Shown: positions 27,877-36,604 of the stretch, in pieces
Layout: each line of letters opens with the position of its first letter
Numbering within the stretch: the stretch's first letter is position 1
Assembly: GCF_039541235.1 (NCBI RefSeq)
Contig: NZ_BAABFV010000002.1
Location: 682,001-746,000 of the forward strand
Length of the DNA stretch: 64,000 bases
Reading direction: 5' to 3'
Origin: Kangiella marina
Lineage (GTDB): Bacteria; Pseudomonadota; Gammaproteobacteria; Enterobacterales; Kangiellaceae
Translations under genes and position numbers: made by a program
Notes under the pieces: model-generated
Databases searched by the model: none
Told to the model about the DNA's origin: nothing
Seen by the model: the letters and a program-made list of their open reading frames with translations, nothing else

Positions 27877-30546
27877 TTATGAATTCTTAGGCTTCTTGGC
27901 ATAATTTTCTAAATGAATGACCGTTCTATCTTCTTTTACAGAGTCATGCAGCCTTGTAAAGTATTTTTCTTCGAGTTGCTCTAGTGATATTGGCGGGTCA
28001 AAATAGAACCCTTGGAATAAGTGGCAGCGTTCTTTCAGTAAGTATTGGAGCTGCTCTTTAGTTTCTACACCCTCAGCAATAACTTCTAACCCCATGTCGA
28101 TACTCATGCTGATGACCGTTCGGATGATGGTTTCGCTATCAGGATCGCCAGGGATGTCTTTTACGAATGAACGATCAATTTTAAGCTTATCTAAAGGAAG
28201 TTTTTTGAGATAATTGAGCGATGAATAACCGGTTCCAAAATCATCAATAGATAGCCTTACTCCGAGTTTTTTTAGCTCGTTTAGAACGTCGATCGAGATT
28301 CTTGCTTCATGCAGTAGCACGGTTTCTGTGACCTCGAACTCCAGTAAGTTAGGCGGGATCTTTGTCTGCTCCAAAAGATTCTTGATGTAACTGACTAAGT
28401 CAGAATTTCGAATTTGGATCGCTGAAAGATTGACCGTGATAAACGGAGAGTAGCCATACTTTTCGAGCCAGTATTTGATTTGATGGCATACCTGCTTTAA
28501 TACCCACTCACCGATTGGAATGATTAAGTGGTTTTCTTCAGCGATAGGGATGAATTCAGATGGCGAAATAATGCCTTCTGTAGGGTGGCTCCAACGAAGT
28601 AAAGCTTCTGCTCCGATGAAGTTGTTGTCATCGCTGGTTAGCTGGGGTTGATAACGCAGAATGAATCGAGCTTCTGCCAGGGCTTTTCGCAGTTCTTTTT
28701 CAAGTATATGCTTGCGAACAACCGCTTTTTCCATAGCTTTTTTAAATACGGCGTAACGGTTCCTACCCATTGACTTGGCATAGTACATGGCGGTATCTGC
28801 ACGCTGAATGATGGCTTCCTCTGAATCTGCATCTCTAGGGTAAATAACAACCCCAATACTAGCCGTTGAAAATAGTTTATTACCTTTAACGGTGTATTCT
28901 TGAGCTAGAGTGAAATTAATTTTCTCGGCGATTTTGCAAGCGGATTTTTCTGCTCGATCGGAATCACCGGAGAGGTGGTTCAACTGGACAATAAACTCGT
29001 CGCCACCTAGTCTTGAAACAGTGTCGCCATCCCTCACAATATCCTTCAGTCTTCCTGCGACATCTTTAAGCAGGTGGTCTCCCGCCATGTGGCCGAGTGA
29101 ATCATTGATGTTCTTAAAGTAGTCAAGGTCAATAAATAGTACAGCACCACAGTGCCCATAACGTTTAGTTAATGCCAGCGATTGATGAATACGATCGTTG
29201 AGTAGCATTCTATTAGGCAGCTCGGTCAGTGAATCGTGTTGTGCCATATGCTGAATTTGACGCTCGTATTCTTTTGCTTCGGTGATATCAACGCCGACGG
29301 TTACCACCGACGGCATTCTGCTGTACCGAGAGATGAACGGCACTTTAGAAATTTTTAGTGTGGCTTTTTGTCCGTTGTAATTATAAGTTTCGATTTCTTT
29401 TTGGATAGCGTGTGCGTCTTTTCTAAGTAGTAAAGATTCGTCTTCAAATAGATTGGCTGAGTTTGGTAGGCGACGGATTAAGTCACTTTGCTCATAGCCT
29501 TCGATGTTGGACATTTCTATGCCGAAGAAGTCGGCAGCGTAACGATTGGCAAGAATCAGTTTTCCTTTGGCGTTACTGGCAAAAACCATGTGTGGAACTA
29601 AGTTAATAATTTGGCGAATTTTATCGCTCTGATCTTCAAGAGCTTGCGTTTGTCTTTTGACTTGTTTTTTTAAAAGAATTGCAATTAAAGCTGAGGCTAA
29701 CAACAAGCCCGTCAATATCAGCAGTGAATATAACAACCAGCTTGGGAAAGCTGTTTCTTGCTCAATAACGCCTTTAAGGTATTTGTCACGCAGCTGATAA
29801 TAGGTTGAGTTGGCATCAAAACGCCATAACTTAGTGTAGTGATCAATGGTTTGTAACAAGTCGGCATTGGTGTTTTTTGCGGTGGCGAATAGAACTTTTC
29901 TTGGCTCAAAGACAATGGGGGTTATTTTCACAAAGTCATTATCATGACTATAACTTACGAGGCTACTAGTAACTGCTGCTGTTACCAGCTTGTCTTCAAT
30001 CTTTTTAAACGCATCTCTATAGGTGTCAACTTCTGTAAAGTTACACTTAATATCAAATAGATTGCACAGGTTGCGGAGTTTTATCCCGTATATTTCGTTT
30101 TTGATAATCGCTATATTGTGACCTGATAGGCTGATGATATTTTGGGGGATAGGTTCGTCTTTATGGATGAAAACTTGGCCCCAGCCAGTGAGGATGCCTT
30201 CTTCGTTATAATCTAAATATTCGGCACGTTCTTCCGAATAAGCGATGAAGGGGATAAGGTCAATTTCATGATTCAGTGTTTTAGGAATAACCGCAGGCCA
30301 GTCTAACCGAACCCACTCAATATCCCAGCTTTCTTCAAGGGCGATTTGCTCAAGTAATTCAACCATGAAGCCCGCGTTGTTGTCATTTTCGTCAATAACC
30401 ATGACGGGAGGGGCGTTAAACATAGCGACTCTTATGGAGCGTTTAGTCTCCATTAAAGAGTTACTAGACAATGCGTCAAGCATTATTAGCTTTGCCAGAA
30501 CGATCAAAGCCAATATCACTAGGGACTTAAGGTATATTTTATACAA
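27877..30546 (-). CDS. Sensor protein with SBP-bac-3, PAS, GGDEF and EAL domains
   Basis: A predicted inner-membrane cyclic-di-GMP enzyme of 889 residues. It starts at TTG 30546 behind GAGGG, giving an N-terminal membrane segment (about 7-30). A periplasmic solute-binding (SBP-bac-3-like) domain spans about 36-265 and a second membrane helix about 273-296. A PAS domain spans about 310-430. The GGDEF domain has an intact active site (SRLGGDEF) and an RxxD inhibitory site (RDGD) five residues before it. The EAL domain has EALLRW, ETVLL, DDFGTGYSSL, KIDRSFV and EGVET, so both activities may be functional. The binding domain suggests control by an amino-acid-like ligand. The gene lies 66 nt downstream of an unknown gene on the same strand. 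Confidence 0.9.
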   Translation of the reverse strand: MYKIYLKSLVILALIVLAKLIMLDALSSNSLMETKRSIRVAMFNAPPVMVIDENDNNAGFMVELLEQIALEESWDIEWVRLDWPAVIPKTLNHEIDLIPFIAYSEERAEYLDYNEEGILTGWGQVFIHKDEPIPQNIISLSGHNIAIIKNEIYGIKLRNLCNLFDIKCNFTEVDTYRDAFKKIEDKLVTAAVTSSLVSYSHDNDFVKITPIVFEPRKVLFATAKNTNADLLQTIDHYTKLWRFDANSTYYQLRDKYLKGVIEQETAFPSWLLYSLLILTGLLLASALIAILLKKQVKRQTQALEDQSDKIRQIINLVPHMVFASNAKGKLILANRYAADFFGIEMSNIEGYEQSDLIRRLPNSANLFEDESLLLRKDAHAIQKEIETYNYNGQKATLKISKVPFISRYSRMPSVVTVGVDITEAKEYERQIQHMAQHDSLTELPNRMLLNDRIHQSLALTKRYGHCGAVLFIDLDYFKNINDSLGHMAGDHLLKDVAGRLKDIVRDGDTVSRLGGDEFIVQLNHLSGDSDRAEKSACKIAEKINFTLAQEYTVKGNKLFSTASIGVVIYPRDADSEEAIIQRADTAMYYAKSMGRNRYAVFKKAMEKAVVRKHILEKELRKALAEARFILRYQPQLTSDDNNFIGAEALLRWSHPTEGIISPSEFIPIAEENHLIIPIGEWVLKQVCHQIKYWLEKYGYSPFITVNLSAIQIRNSDLVSYIKNLLEQTKIPPNLLEFEVTETVLLHEARISIDVLNELKKLGVRLSIDDFGTGYSSLNYLKKLPLDKLKIDRSFVKDIPGDPDSETIIRTVISMSIDMGLEVIAEGVETKEQLQYLLKERCHLFQGFYFDPPISLEQLEEKYFTRLHDSVKEDRTVIHLENYAKKPKNS

Positions 30547-30612
30547 GTTTTAGCCCTCACTTGTATTTACCTTATTATTTTTTTCTCTACTTGGCAATAT
30601 TATTCGATTGTA

Positions 30613-31107
30613 CTAGAAGGCGTGAGCTAGTGACTTCAGCCAACGCTGAGCTACTGTCGACTCTTTAAAAATTCCAATCGGATAATGGTGTAGGCTGGTT
30701 GACCCAGCGTTACGTGTTTGTGAAAAGAAAAGCTGCTCAAGGTAATGCTTCTCTAGTACAGCCATATTGCCTGAGCTTAAAACATAGGCCACTGCTTTGT
30801 ATCGATTTTGATGCTGCTTAGAGTTCATATAATTTCGGGTTTCTGGCAACAAATCAGATACGCCGTCCAGGTGGACCACGATACTCGGTAAACGATAAGA
30901 ATAATCGTTGTGCTGGTCATCAAGTATTTTGTCTTGCTGCATGAGTAACTCAGGCGTTAACTCCACATTATAGGGATACACCATCTCAATCAGCGCCTCA
31001 CCGATCTTGATGATCGAGACACTGTGAGCTTTCCCTTTGGAAGGGGTAGCAAGATTAAATACGGGTTGTTGCTTATCCAAGTGATAACCTCTTTGGTATA
31101 ACTTCAT
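30613..31107 (-). CDS. Hypothetical cytoplasmic protein, possibly STAS/SEC14-like
   Basis: A 164-residue soluble protein with no signal peptide or cysteines. I do not recognise it firmly. The pattern NRYKAVAYVLSSGNMAVLEKHY followed by IGIFKESTVAQRWLKSLAHAF resembles SpoIIAA/SEC14-like small proteins, in which an 'F....A..WL' ending is typical. An N-terminal beta-rich segment (AHSVSIIKIGEALIEMVYPY) precedes it. It lies 66 nt upstream of the GGDEF-EAL gene on the same strand, so it may act in the same signalling route. Confidence 0.5.
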   Translation of the reverse strand: MKLYQRGYHLDKQQPVFNLATPSKGKAHSVSIIKIGEALIEMVYPYNVELTPELLMQQDKILDDQHNDYSYRLPSIVVHLDGVSDLLPETRNYMNSKQHQNRYKAVAYVLSSGNMAVLEKHYLEQLFFSQTRNAGSTSLHHYPIGIFKESTVAQRWLKSLAHAF

Positions 31108-31169
31108 TCACACGAGGCTATTATAGGAAACAACTGGTCGGACGTTTGTTATATTGTTTAAAATGTATA

Positions 31170-31206
31170 CAAAAAGAGCAGCCCTAGAGCTGCTCTTAAA
31201 CTTTTT
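31170..31206 (-). terminator. Intrinsic terminator of the S46 peptidase gene
   Basis: AAGAGCAG pairs with CTGCTCTT around a CCCTAGAG-type loop. A and T runs on both sides allow termination in both directions. It follows the stop of the minus-strand gene at 31245. Confidence 0.8.
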
Positions 31207-31244
31207 TACATTGTCGAAATGAGAGAATCTGTTAAATCAATAAA

Positions 31245-33413
31245 TTACCTAACTATCTTCATTTCCTTGATTAAATTGCTCGCACCATCAACATGCTCCA
31301 TCACCCATAGCATGTATGCACTACTGACGTGAATAGAGCGATTTAGGTTAGGATTGTAGTCCCAGTCACCAATAATCGACTCATAAACACCGTCAAACAG
31401 TAAACCCACAAACTCAGCATTCGCATTCATCGTTGGTGAGCCAGAGTTACCGCCGGTGGTATCAACAGTGGTTAAGTAGTTAACTTGAACGCTGTTCAAC
31501 GCATCATCCTTATATTCACCGTATTGTTTGCTCTTGGTTAGCTCTAGCTGCTTAGCAGGAGAGTTAAACGGCTCTTCACCAGTATGCTTTGCGGCTAAAC
31601 CTTCAAGTGTAGTAAAAGGCGTTGCGAACATACCGTCTTTAGGAGAGTAGCCTTTAACATTACCGTAAGTCACGCGAAGCGTACTGTTAGCATCCGCATA
31701 AACGGCTTTATCTTGTGATTTATAGTAATCAATGATTGCAGCCATGTACTGTGGGCGGAGCTTCTTGAATTTGCCTGACTGCTCTTTATCTTCAAGTTCT
31801 TTCTTATGATTTTCATCGTAAGTAGCTACTGCGAGTTGAATAAAAGGATCGTCTGACTTTTTGAAAGCTTCTACTGACTTTCCAACCCAGTTTAGGCGAA
31901 CGTCTTGGTCGGTCAATTCAGTCTCTTCAAACATCTTATCAACTTTGGCGTTAAAGGCTTCTGCATCAAACGTTTTAGAAATGCCCATGTATTGGTCGTA
32001 GCTCTTTATGCGGTCTTCAGCAGGTAGCTTGGCGTACTCAGCGACGAAATGTTTGTACAGAGCTTTTTCTACTTCAGCATCCCAGCGACGATTCATACGT
32101 TTCAAGCCTTCCTTGATGCGCGTAATATCACGCTCCTGATAACCTGGCTCACGCTCTGCATCCGGCTTTTGAGTTTCAATCGCCAAGCGATACAGTTGTG
32201 CTGCTGTTCCAGATAACGTATCGCGACTCATGCCCCATTTTTTCAGTTCAACCGCTTGGTCTTTCAGATCGGCTTTGACTAAAGCATCAAGCTCAGCAAC
32301 TGCGTCACCATGCTTCTCCTTCATGCCTGGGTTATCAAGCAACCACGCTTCAAGATCGGCTTCAAGCTGCTGTCTACGCTCTAAAAGATCGCCTTTAGCG
32401 TAGCTCTTGATCATGCTACCCCAGTTCTTCTCTGCGTTATTCAAACCCGCAAGCGTGCTTGCATACTTAACACGGGCATCGCTGCCTTCAGGGGCGTTCT
32501 CTTCAATGATATCGATGTACTTATGTAAAATACCGCGGAAAGTAGGGTAACGCCACTCGAACTGGTTTTCGACTTCTGCGCTGGTGCGATAGCGGTTGGT
32601 ACGGCCTGGATAGCCGGTAACCATTACAAAGTCACCTTTCGCAACGCCGTCGGCATTTACTTTTAAGAAGTGCTCAGGCTCGTAAGGCACATTGTCTTTT
32701 GAAAAATCAGCAGGCTTGCCGTCTTTTCCTACATAAGCGCGGTAAAATGCAAAGTCACCGGTATGGCGCGGCCACATCCAGTTATCAACGTCACCGCCAT
32801 ATTTACCAATGTGTGATGAAGGTGCGTAGACTAAACGAACGTCACGAATCTCCATTTGCTTGATAAGATAATACTCAAGCCCACCGTGGAAAGAGTAGAC
32901 GTTACAACGATAACCTTCTTCAGCCTCACAGTCAGACACTAATGACTTTTCTTTTTTCTCTACAAACTTATAGCGATCCATACCCGACATGTCTTCATTA
33001 AGACCATCGTTAATGGTATCAGTTACATTAGTAACCTCGGTAGTTACATAAACACGAGAGCCTGGTGCTGCTGCTAACTCCTGTGAAAAGTCCTTAGCTA
33101 AAAACCCCTTTTCCAATAAGTTATTTTCAGCAGTGGAGTTAAATTGAATACTACCGTAAGCACAGTGGTGATTTGTTGCTACCAAGCCCTTAGGTGAAAG
33201 GAAAGACGCAGTACAGCCACCAAGGCTGATCACCGCACCCATTGGGAATTCAGTGAGCTTGGTAAGACTGCTAGGATCTATTTTTAAGCCAGCTTCTTTG
33301 AGCTGATCTTCGATTTGTGGAAGCTGGTTGGGCTGCCACATACCTTCATCCGCCATCAATGGCGAAGCCGCTGCTACAGCAGATAATGCTGCAACCGATA
33401 ATAACTTCTTCAT
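31245..33413 (-). CDS. S46-family dipeptidyl-peptidase (DPP7-like)
   Basis: A periplasmic serine exopeptidase that removes dipeptides from peptide N termini. The 722 residues begin with a signal peptide (MKKLLSVAALSAVAAASPLMA). The triad is visible: His in VATNHHCAYG (about H83), Asp in RHTGDFAFYRAYV, and Ser657 in GGNSGSPTMNA. In Porphyromonas enzymes the residue 18 positions after the catalytic serine decides P1 preference: Gly in DPP7 (hydrophobic P1) and Arg in DPP11 (acidic P1). Here it is Gly (LLFDG, residue 675), so a DPP7-like preference is inferred. AGGGGA precedes the ATG. It is monocistronic with its own terminator. Confidence 0.93.
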   Translation of the reverse strand: MKKLLSVAALSAVAAASPLMADEGMWQPNQLPQIEDQLKEAGLKIDPSSLTKLTEFPMGAVISLGGCTASFLSPKGLVATNHHCAYGSIQFNSTAENNLLEKGFLAKDFSQELAAAPGSRVYVTTEVTNVTDTINDGLNEDMSGMDRYKFVEKKEKSLVSDCEAEEGYRCNVYSFHGGLEYYLIKQMEIRDVRLVYAPSSHIGKYGGDVDNWMWPRHTGDFAFYRAYVGKDGKPADFSKDNVPYEPEHFLKVNADGVAKGDFVMVTGYPGRTNRYRTSAEVENQFEWRYPTFRGILHKYIDIIEENAPEGSDARVKYASTLAGLNNAEKNWGSMIKSYAKGDLLERRQQLEADLEAWLLDNPGMKEKHGDAVAELDALVKADLKDQAVELKKWGMSRDTLSGTAAQLYRLAIETQKPDAEREPGYQERDITRIKEGLKRMNRRWDAEVEKALYKHFVAEYAKLPAEDRIKSYDQYMGISKTFDAEAFNAKVDKMFEETELTDQDVRLNWVGKSVEAFKKSDDPFIQLAVATYDENHKKELEDKEQSGKFKKLRPQYMAAIIDYYKSQDKAVYADANSTLRVTYGNVKGYSPKDGMFATPFTTLEGLAAKHTGEEPFNSPAKQLELTKSKQYGEYKDDALNSVQVNYLTTVDTTGGNSGSPTMNANAEFVGLLFDGVYESIIGDWDYNPNLNRSIHVSSAYMLWVMEHVDGASNLIKEMKIVR

Positions 33414-33548
33414 GGAGTGTCCCCTGAAATAATGTTCTGTTCTTTAGTAGATTTAGACCAGCGTTCAATATAAAGGGATCAATAACAATTTCCAGTAGGG
33501 TTGGGTAGTAAAATGTAAACAAGTGTTGCAGTAGGAAACCGTAGTGTT

Positions 33549-33714
33549 GTTCCTTTTCTTGCTTGTCCAAGAAAAGGAACCAAAAGAAAGACACCCCTAG
33601 ATTAAGGTTATCCTGCGGATAACTCTCTTCGTAGTAAATCAATCACTTAACGCACCGTGAAATACATCCCATCCATGGTCTGAATTTCACTATTCAAAAC
33701 GTCCTGTTTTGAAT
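33549..33714. repeat. Cluster of three hairpins in a gene-free stretch
   Basis: The 361-nt gap 33414-33774 has no convincing gene. It holds a perfect 13-bp inverted repeat (33549-33561 with 33568-33580, arms GTTCCTTTTCTTG/CAAGAAAAGGAAC, loop CTTGTC), a 7-bp one (33607-33613 with 33617-33623, GTTATCC/GGATAAC) and a 9-bp one (33692-33700 with 33706-33714, ATTCAAAAC/GTTTTGAAT). The first, with the following CCAAAAGAAAGACACCCCT, resembles an intergenic repeat I have seen in several proteobacteria. Confidence 0.7.
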
Positions 33715-33774
33715 TGCTATGATTGCTTTTCTACTCAGCTTAATCTAATGGGGTATTGGGTGTTGTATGATAGT

Positions 33775-34146
33775 TCATTGACTACTTTTGATACTAGAAA
33801 GACCCTGTTCAGTTATCCTATATACTGAATTACTAGTTTCCATCAACCCTAAGTAAGAAATAAAGTTAGATTGGCATTTTCCACATTTAGTAGAATATAT
33901 AGATGGCATTCCACCATCATGGGACTTCCCAACAATGCCAATACCAAAATGTTGTTCGATTCTTTTTACTTCTTCGGGTGTATAGGTATTAAACCAGCTA
34001 TATGCAGACTTTAAAATTTTTGAAAATGGGATAGTATTTTGGTGAAAGCACAGAGGGCAGTTAAAAATATAGTCAGTTAACTCATAACTGTGATGAAACG
34101 GCTTTCTAGAGTAACTAGGCTTTATGAAGTTTTTTAATATTTCCAT
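33775..34146 (-). CDS. Hypothetical zinc-ribbon protein
   Basis: A 123-residue protein of unknown function. Two CxxC pairs (NCPLCF near 30 and KCGKCQSN near 90) are spaced as in a zinc ribbon. It is rich in Phe, Tyr, Ser, Lys and Asn, and the coding region is clearly more AT-rich by eye than its neighbours. No ribosome-binding site is visible before ATG 34146. Together with the adjacent repeats this suggests a recent acquisition. Confidence 0.5.
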   Translation of the reverse strand: MEILKNFIKPSYSRKPFHHSYELTDYIFNCPLCFHQNTIPFSKILKSAYSWFNTYTPEEVKRIEQHFGIGIVGKSHDGGMPSIYSTKCGKCQSNFISYLGLMETSNSVYRITEQGLSSIKSSQ

Positions 34147-34169
34147 TGATGTTTGAAGTAGTGAAGGGT

Positions 34170-34195
34170 GGTGTGACTTTCAACAAAGTCACACC
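34170..34195 (-). terminator. Strong hairpin after scoB
   Basis: GGTGTGACTTT pairs perfectly with AAAGTCACACC (11 bp, loop CAAC), 13 nt beyond the scoB stop. No T run follows, so it may block 3' exonucleases rather than terminate alone. Confidence 0.6.
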
Positions 34196-34207
34196 AAGTG
34201 TAGTCAG

Positions 34208-34864
34208 TTAAACGTTCATTTCAGGAACGTGGTCTGGAATAACTAAGTCCGCTTCTGTTTTTTCCTGAATTTCTTCTACTGATACGCCTGGAGCTCGCTC
34301 GATTAAGTGGAAGGCTCCGTCTTTGATTTCCATCAGTGCTAGTTCGGTAATGACACGTTTAATGCACTGCGCGCCGGTAAGCGGTAGGGTACATTTTTTG
34401 AGGATTTTAGACTGACCATGTTTGTTGGCGTGTGTCATGGTAACAATGATGTTTTCTGCGCCTGCAACTAAGTCCATTGCACCACCCATGCCTTTAACCA
34501 ACTTGCCTGGAATCATCCACGAAGCGATATTACCTTCTTGGTCCACTTCGAATGCGCCAAGTACAGTTAGGTCAACATGACCACCGCGGATCATGGCAAA
34601 GCTTTCTGCTGATGAGAAGAATGCTGCGCCTGTGGCGGCTGTTACGGTTTGCTTACCAGCGTTGATCAAGTCTGGATCAATCGTTTCTTCAGTTGGGAAC
34701 TCACCCATACCGAGTAAACCATTCTCAGATTGCATCATAACTTCGACGCCTTTTGGTACATAGTTAGCGACGAGGGTAGGGATGCCGATTCCTAAATTGA
34801 CATAGAAACCGTCTTCTAATTCTTGCGCCACTCGCATGGCGATTTGTTCACGTGATAGTGCCAT
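34208..34864 (-). CDS. scoB: Succinyl-CoA:3-ketoacid CoA-transferase subunit B
   Basis: Beta subunit of the enzyme that moves CoA from succinyl-CoA to acetoacetate. The 218 residues contain YVNLGIGIPTLVANYVP and the catalytic glutamate in MQSENGLLGMG. AAGGAG lies before ATG 34864. scoA ends 11 nt upstream on the same strand. Here it would activate the acetoacetate released by HMG-CoA lyase. Confidence 0.95.
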   Translation of the reverse strand: MALSREQIAMRVAQELEDGFYVNLGIGIPTLVANYVPKGVEVMMQSENGLLGMGEFPTEETIDPDLINAGKQTVTAATGAAFFSSAESFAMIRGGHVDLTVLGAFEVDQEGNIASWMIPGKLVKGMGGAMDLVAGAENIIVTMTHANKHGQSKILKKCTLPLTGAQCIKRVITELALMEIKDGAFHLIERAPGVSVEEIQEKTEADLVIPDHVPEMNV

Positions 34865-34875
34865 GATTGCGCTCC

Positions 34876-35577
34876 TTATGATTTGATTGTGCGTTGCTCG
34901 ATGCGTTTCTCAAAACTATTACCTTTGATGACGCGCTGAACGTAGATACCAGGAGTGTGGATATAGTTTGGATCCAGCTCACCCGGCTCAACAATTTCTT
35001 CAACTTCTGCTACTGTAATTTTACCCGCAGTCGCCATCATAGGGTTAAAGTTCATGGCCGTTTTGTTGAAGATCAGATTGCCCATAGTATCGGCTTTCCA
35101 CGCTTTAACCAGTGCGAAATCAGCCGTTAGCGACGGCTCTAGCACATAGTCACGACCATCAATATTACGAGTTTCTTTGCCTTCAGCCACTTTCGTACCG
35201 AAGCCTGTCGCTGTGAAGAACGCCGGGATACCTGCGCCACCAGCTCGAATTTTCTCTGCCAAAGTACCCTGCGGCGTTAGGATCACTTCCATCTCGCCAG
35301 AAAGCAGTAGCTTTTCGAATAACTCGTTCTCACCAACGTAAGAGCCGATCATGGTGCTGATTTGGCGCTTTTCTAACCATTTACCTAAGCCAAAACCATC
35401 AACACCGGCATTATTAGAAATAGCCGTTAAGCCTTTGCTGCCCATCTTATAAACTTGTTCAATCAAGCCTTCCGGGATCCCGCAAAGGCCAAAACCGCCA
35501 ATCATGACAGTCATATTATCTTTGAAACCTTCGAGGGCTTCTTCGTAACTATTTACGACTTTATTAAAACCTGACAT
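34876..35577 (-). CDS. scoA: Succinyl-CoA:3-ketoacid CoA-transferase subunit A
   Basis: Alpha subunit, 233 residues, paired with scoB. Family motifs include [18 protein letters not shown] near 21-38, [17 protein letters not shown] and [28 protein letters not shown] precedes ATG 35577. It follows mvaB by 58 nt, so the pair appears to extend the leucine operon and carry its product into central metabolism. Confidence 0.95.
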   Translation of the reverse strand: MSGFNKVVNSYEEALEGFKDNMTVMIGGFGLCGIPEGLIEQVYKMGSKGLTAISNNAGVDGFGLGKWLEKRQISTMIGSYVGENELFEKLLLSGEMEVILTPQGTLAEKIRAGGAGIPAFFTATGFGTKVAEGKETRNIDGRDYVLEPSLTADFALVKAWKADTMGNLIFNKTAMNFNPMMATAGKITVAEVEEIVEPGELDPNYIHTPGIYVQRVIKGNSFEKRIEQRTIKS

Positions 35578-35635
35578 TTTAATTCCTCGTCATATTTTAA
35601 GAGTATTAGTTTGCTCGTTATTCGAGCTGCTAGAG

Positions 35636-36577
35636 CTACTGTCTTTTTGAAAGAAGTGCATTCGCCACACGCGATACAGGCTTTCTTCCTAGCTCATCAG
35701 AAATATAGACACCGGCATCAACCAGCTTGTCTAAATCAATTCCTGTCTTGATGCCTAAACCGTTGAGCATATAGACCACATCCTCTGTTGCAACATTGCC
35801 CGTCGCACCTGGAGCATAAGGACAGCCACCAAGGCCAGCTACAGAGCTATCAATGGTTGAAACACCAAGTTCTAAGCAAGCATATAGATTTGCTAGCGCT
35901 TGTCCATAGGTATCGTGGAAATGACAGGCTAATTTATCCACTGGAACTACCTTAGACACAGCTTCTATCATGGCTTTGGCTTTCGCCGGAGTGCCGACGC
36001 CAATGGTGTCGCCCAGCGATATTTCATAGCAACCTAGGTCATAAAGATCTTTTGCCACTTTGGCAACTTGCTCAGGGGCAATCTCACCATCAAAAGGGCA
36101 GCCCAGTACGCAAGAAACATAGCCGCGAACTTTTATACCGTTTTCTTTTGCCGCTTCCATCACTGGCTTAAAGCGTTCAATAGACTCAGCAATCGAGCAA
36201 TTGATATTTTTCTGTGAAAAGCCTTCAGAAGCCGCTGCGAAAACAGCCACTTCTTCAGCGTTACCGGCCAGAGCACCTTCAAAGCCTTTGATGTTCGGCG
36301 TCAACACAGGGAAGGTGACCTCTGGGTGAGCTTCTTTCAAAGGTTTTAGAGCTTGCATCATCTCGTGATGATCCGCCATTTGAGGTACCCACTTCGGTGA
36401 TACAAAAGCGGTCGCTTCGATGTCTTTCTCACCCGCGTCAATCAGGCGTTTGATTAACTCAACTTTAACTTCTGTACTGACAGGTTGCTTCTCATTCTGC
36501 AAACCATCGCGAGGCCCCATCTCAACGATGCGGACCTTGCTGGGTAAATGTTCAATATGATCATCGACTAGAACCAT
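35636..36577 (-). CDS. mvaB: Hydroxymethylglutaryl-CoA lyase
   Basis: Splits HMG-CoA into acetoacetate and acetyl-CoA, the last leucine-specific step. The 313 residues form a TIM barrel. The catalytic region [14 protein letters not shown], metal-binding [15 protein letters not shown] and the cysteine loop [21 protein letters not shown] are all present. GAGGAGAG precedes ATG 36577. It lies between the carboxylase alpha subunit and scoA. Confidence 0.96.
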   Translation of the reverse strand: MVLVDDHIEHLPSKVRIVEMGPRDGLQNEKQPVSTEVKVELIKRLIDAGEKDIEATAFVSPKWVPQMADHHEMMQALKPLKEAHPEVTFPVLTPNIKGFEGALAGNAEEVAVFAAASEGFSQKNINCSIAESIERFKPVMEAAKENGIKVRGYVSCVLGCPFDGEIAPEQVAKVAKDLYDLGCYEISLGDTIGVGTPAKAKAMIEAVSKVVPVDKLACHFHDTYGQALANLYACLELGVSTIDSSVAGLGGCPYAPGATGNVATEDVVYMLNGLGIKTGIDLDKLVDAGVYISDELGRKPVSRVANALLSKRQ

Positions 36578-36604
36578 GGTCTCTCCTCGATTGATTCTAT
36601 ACTA

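Noticed and set aside
33346-33642. 98-codon minus-strand frame upstream of the S46 gene
   Set aside because: It overlaps the S46 signal-peptide region out of frame, and its first part is a translation of the inverted repeats at 33549-33623.
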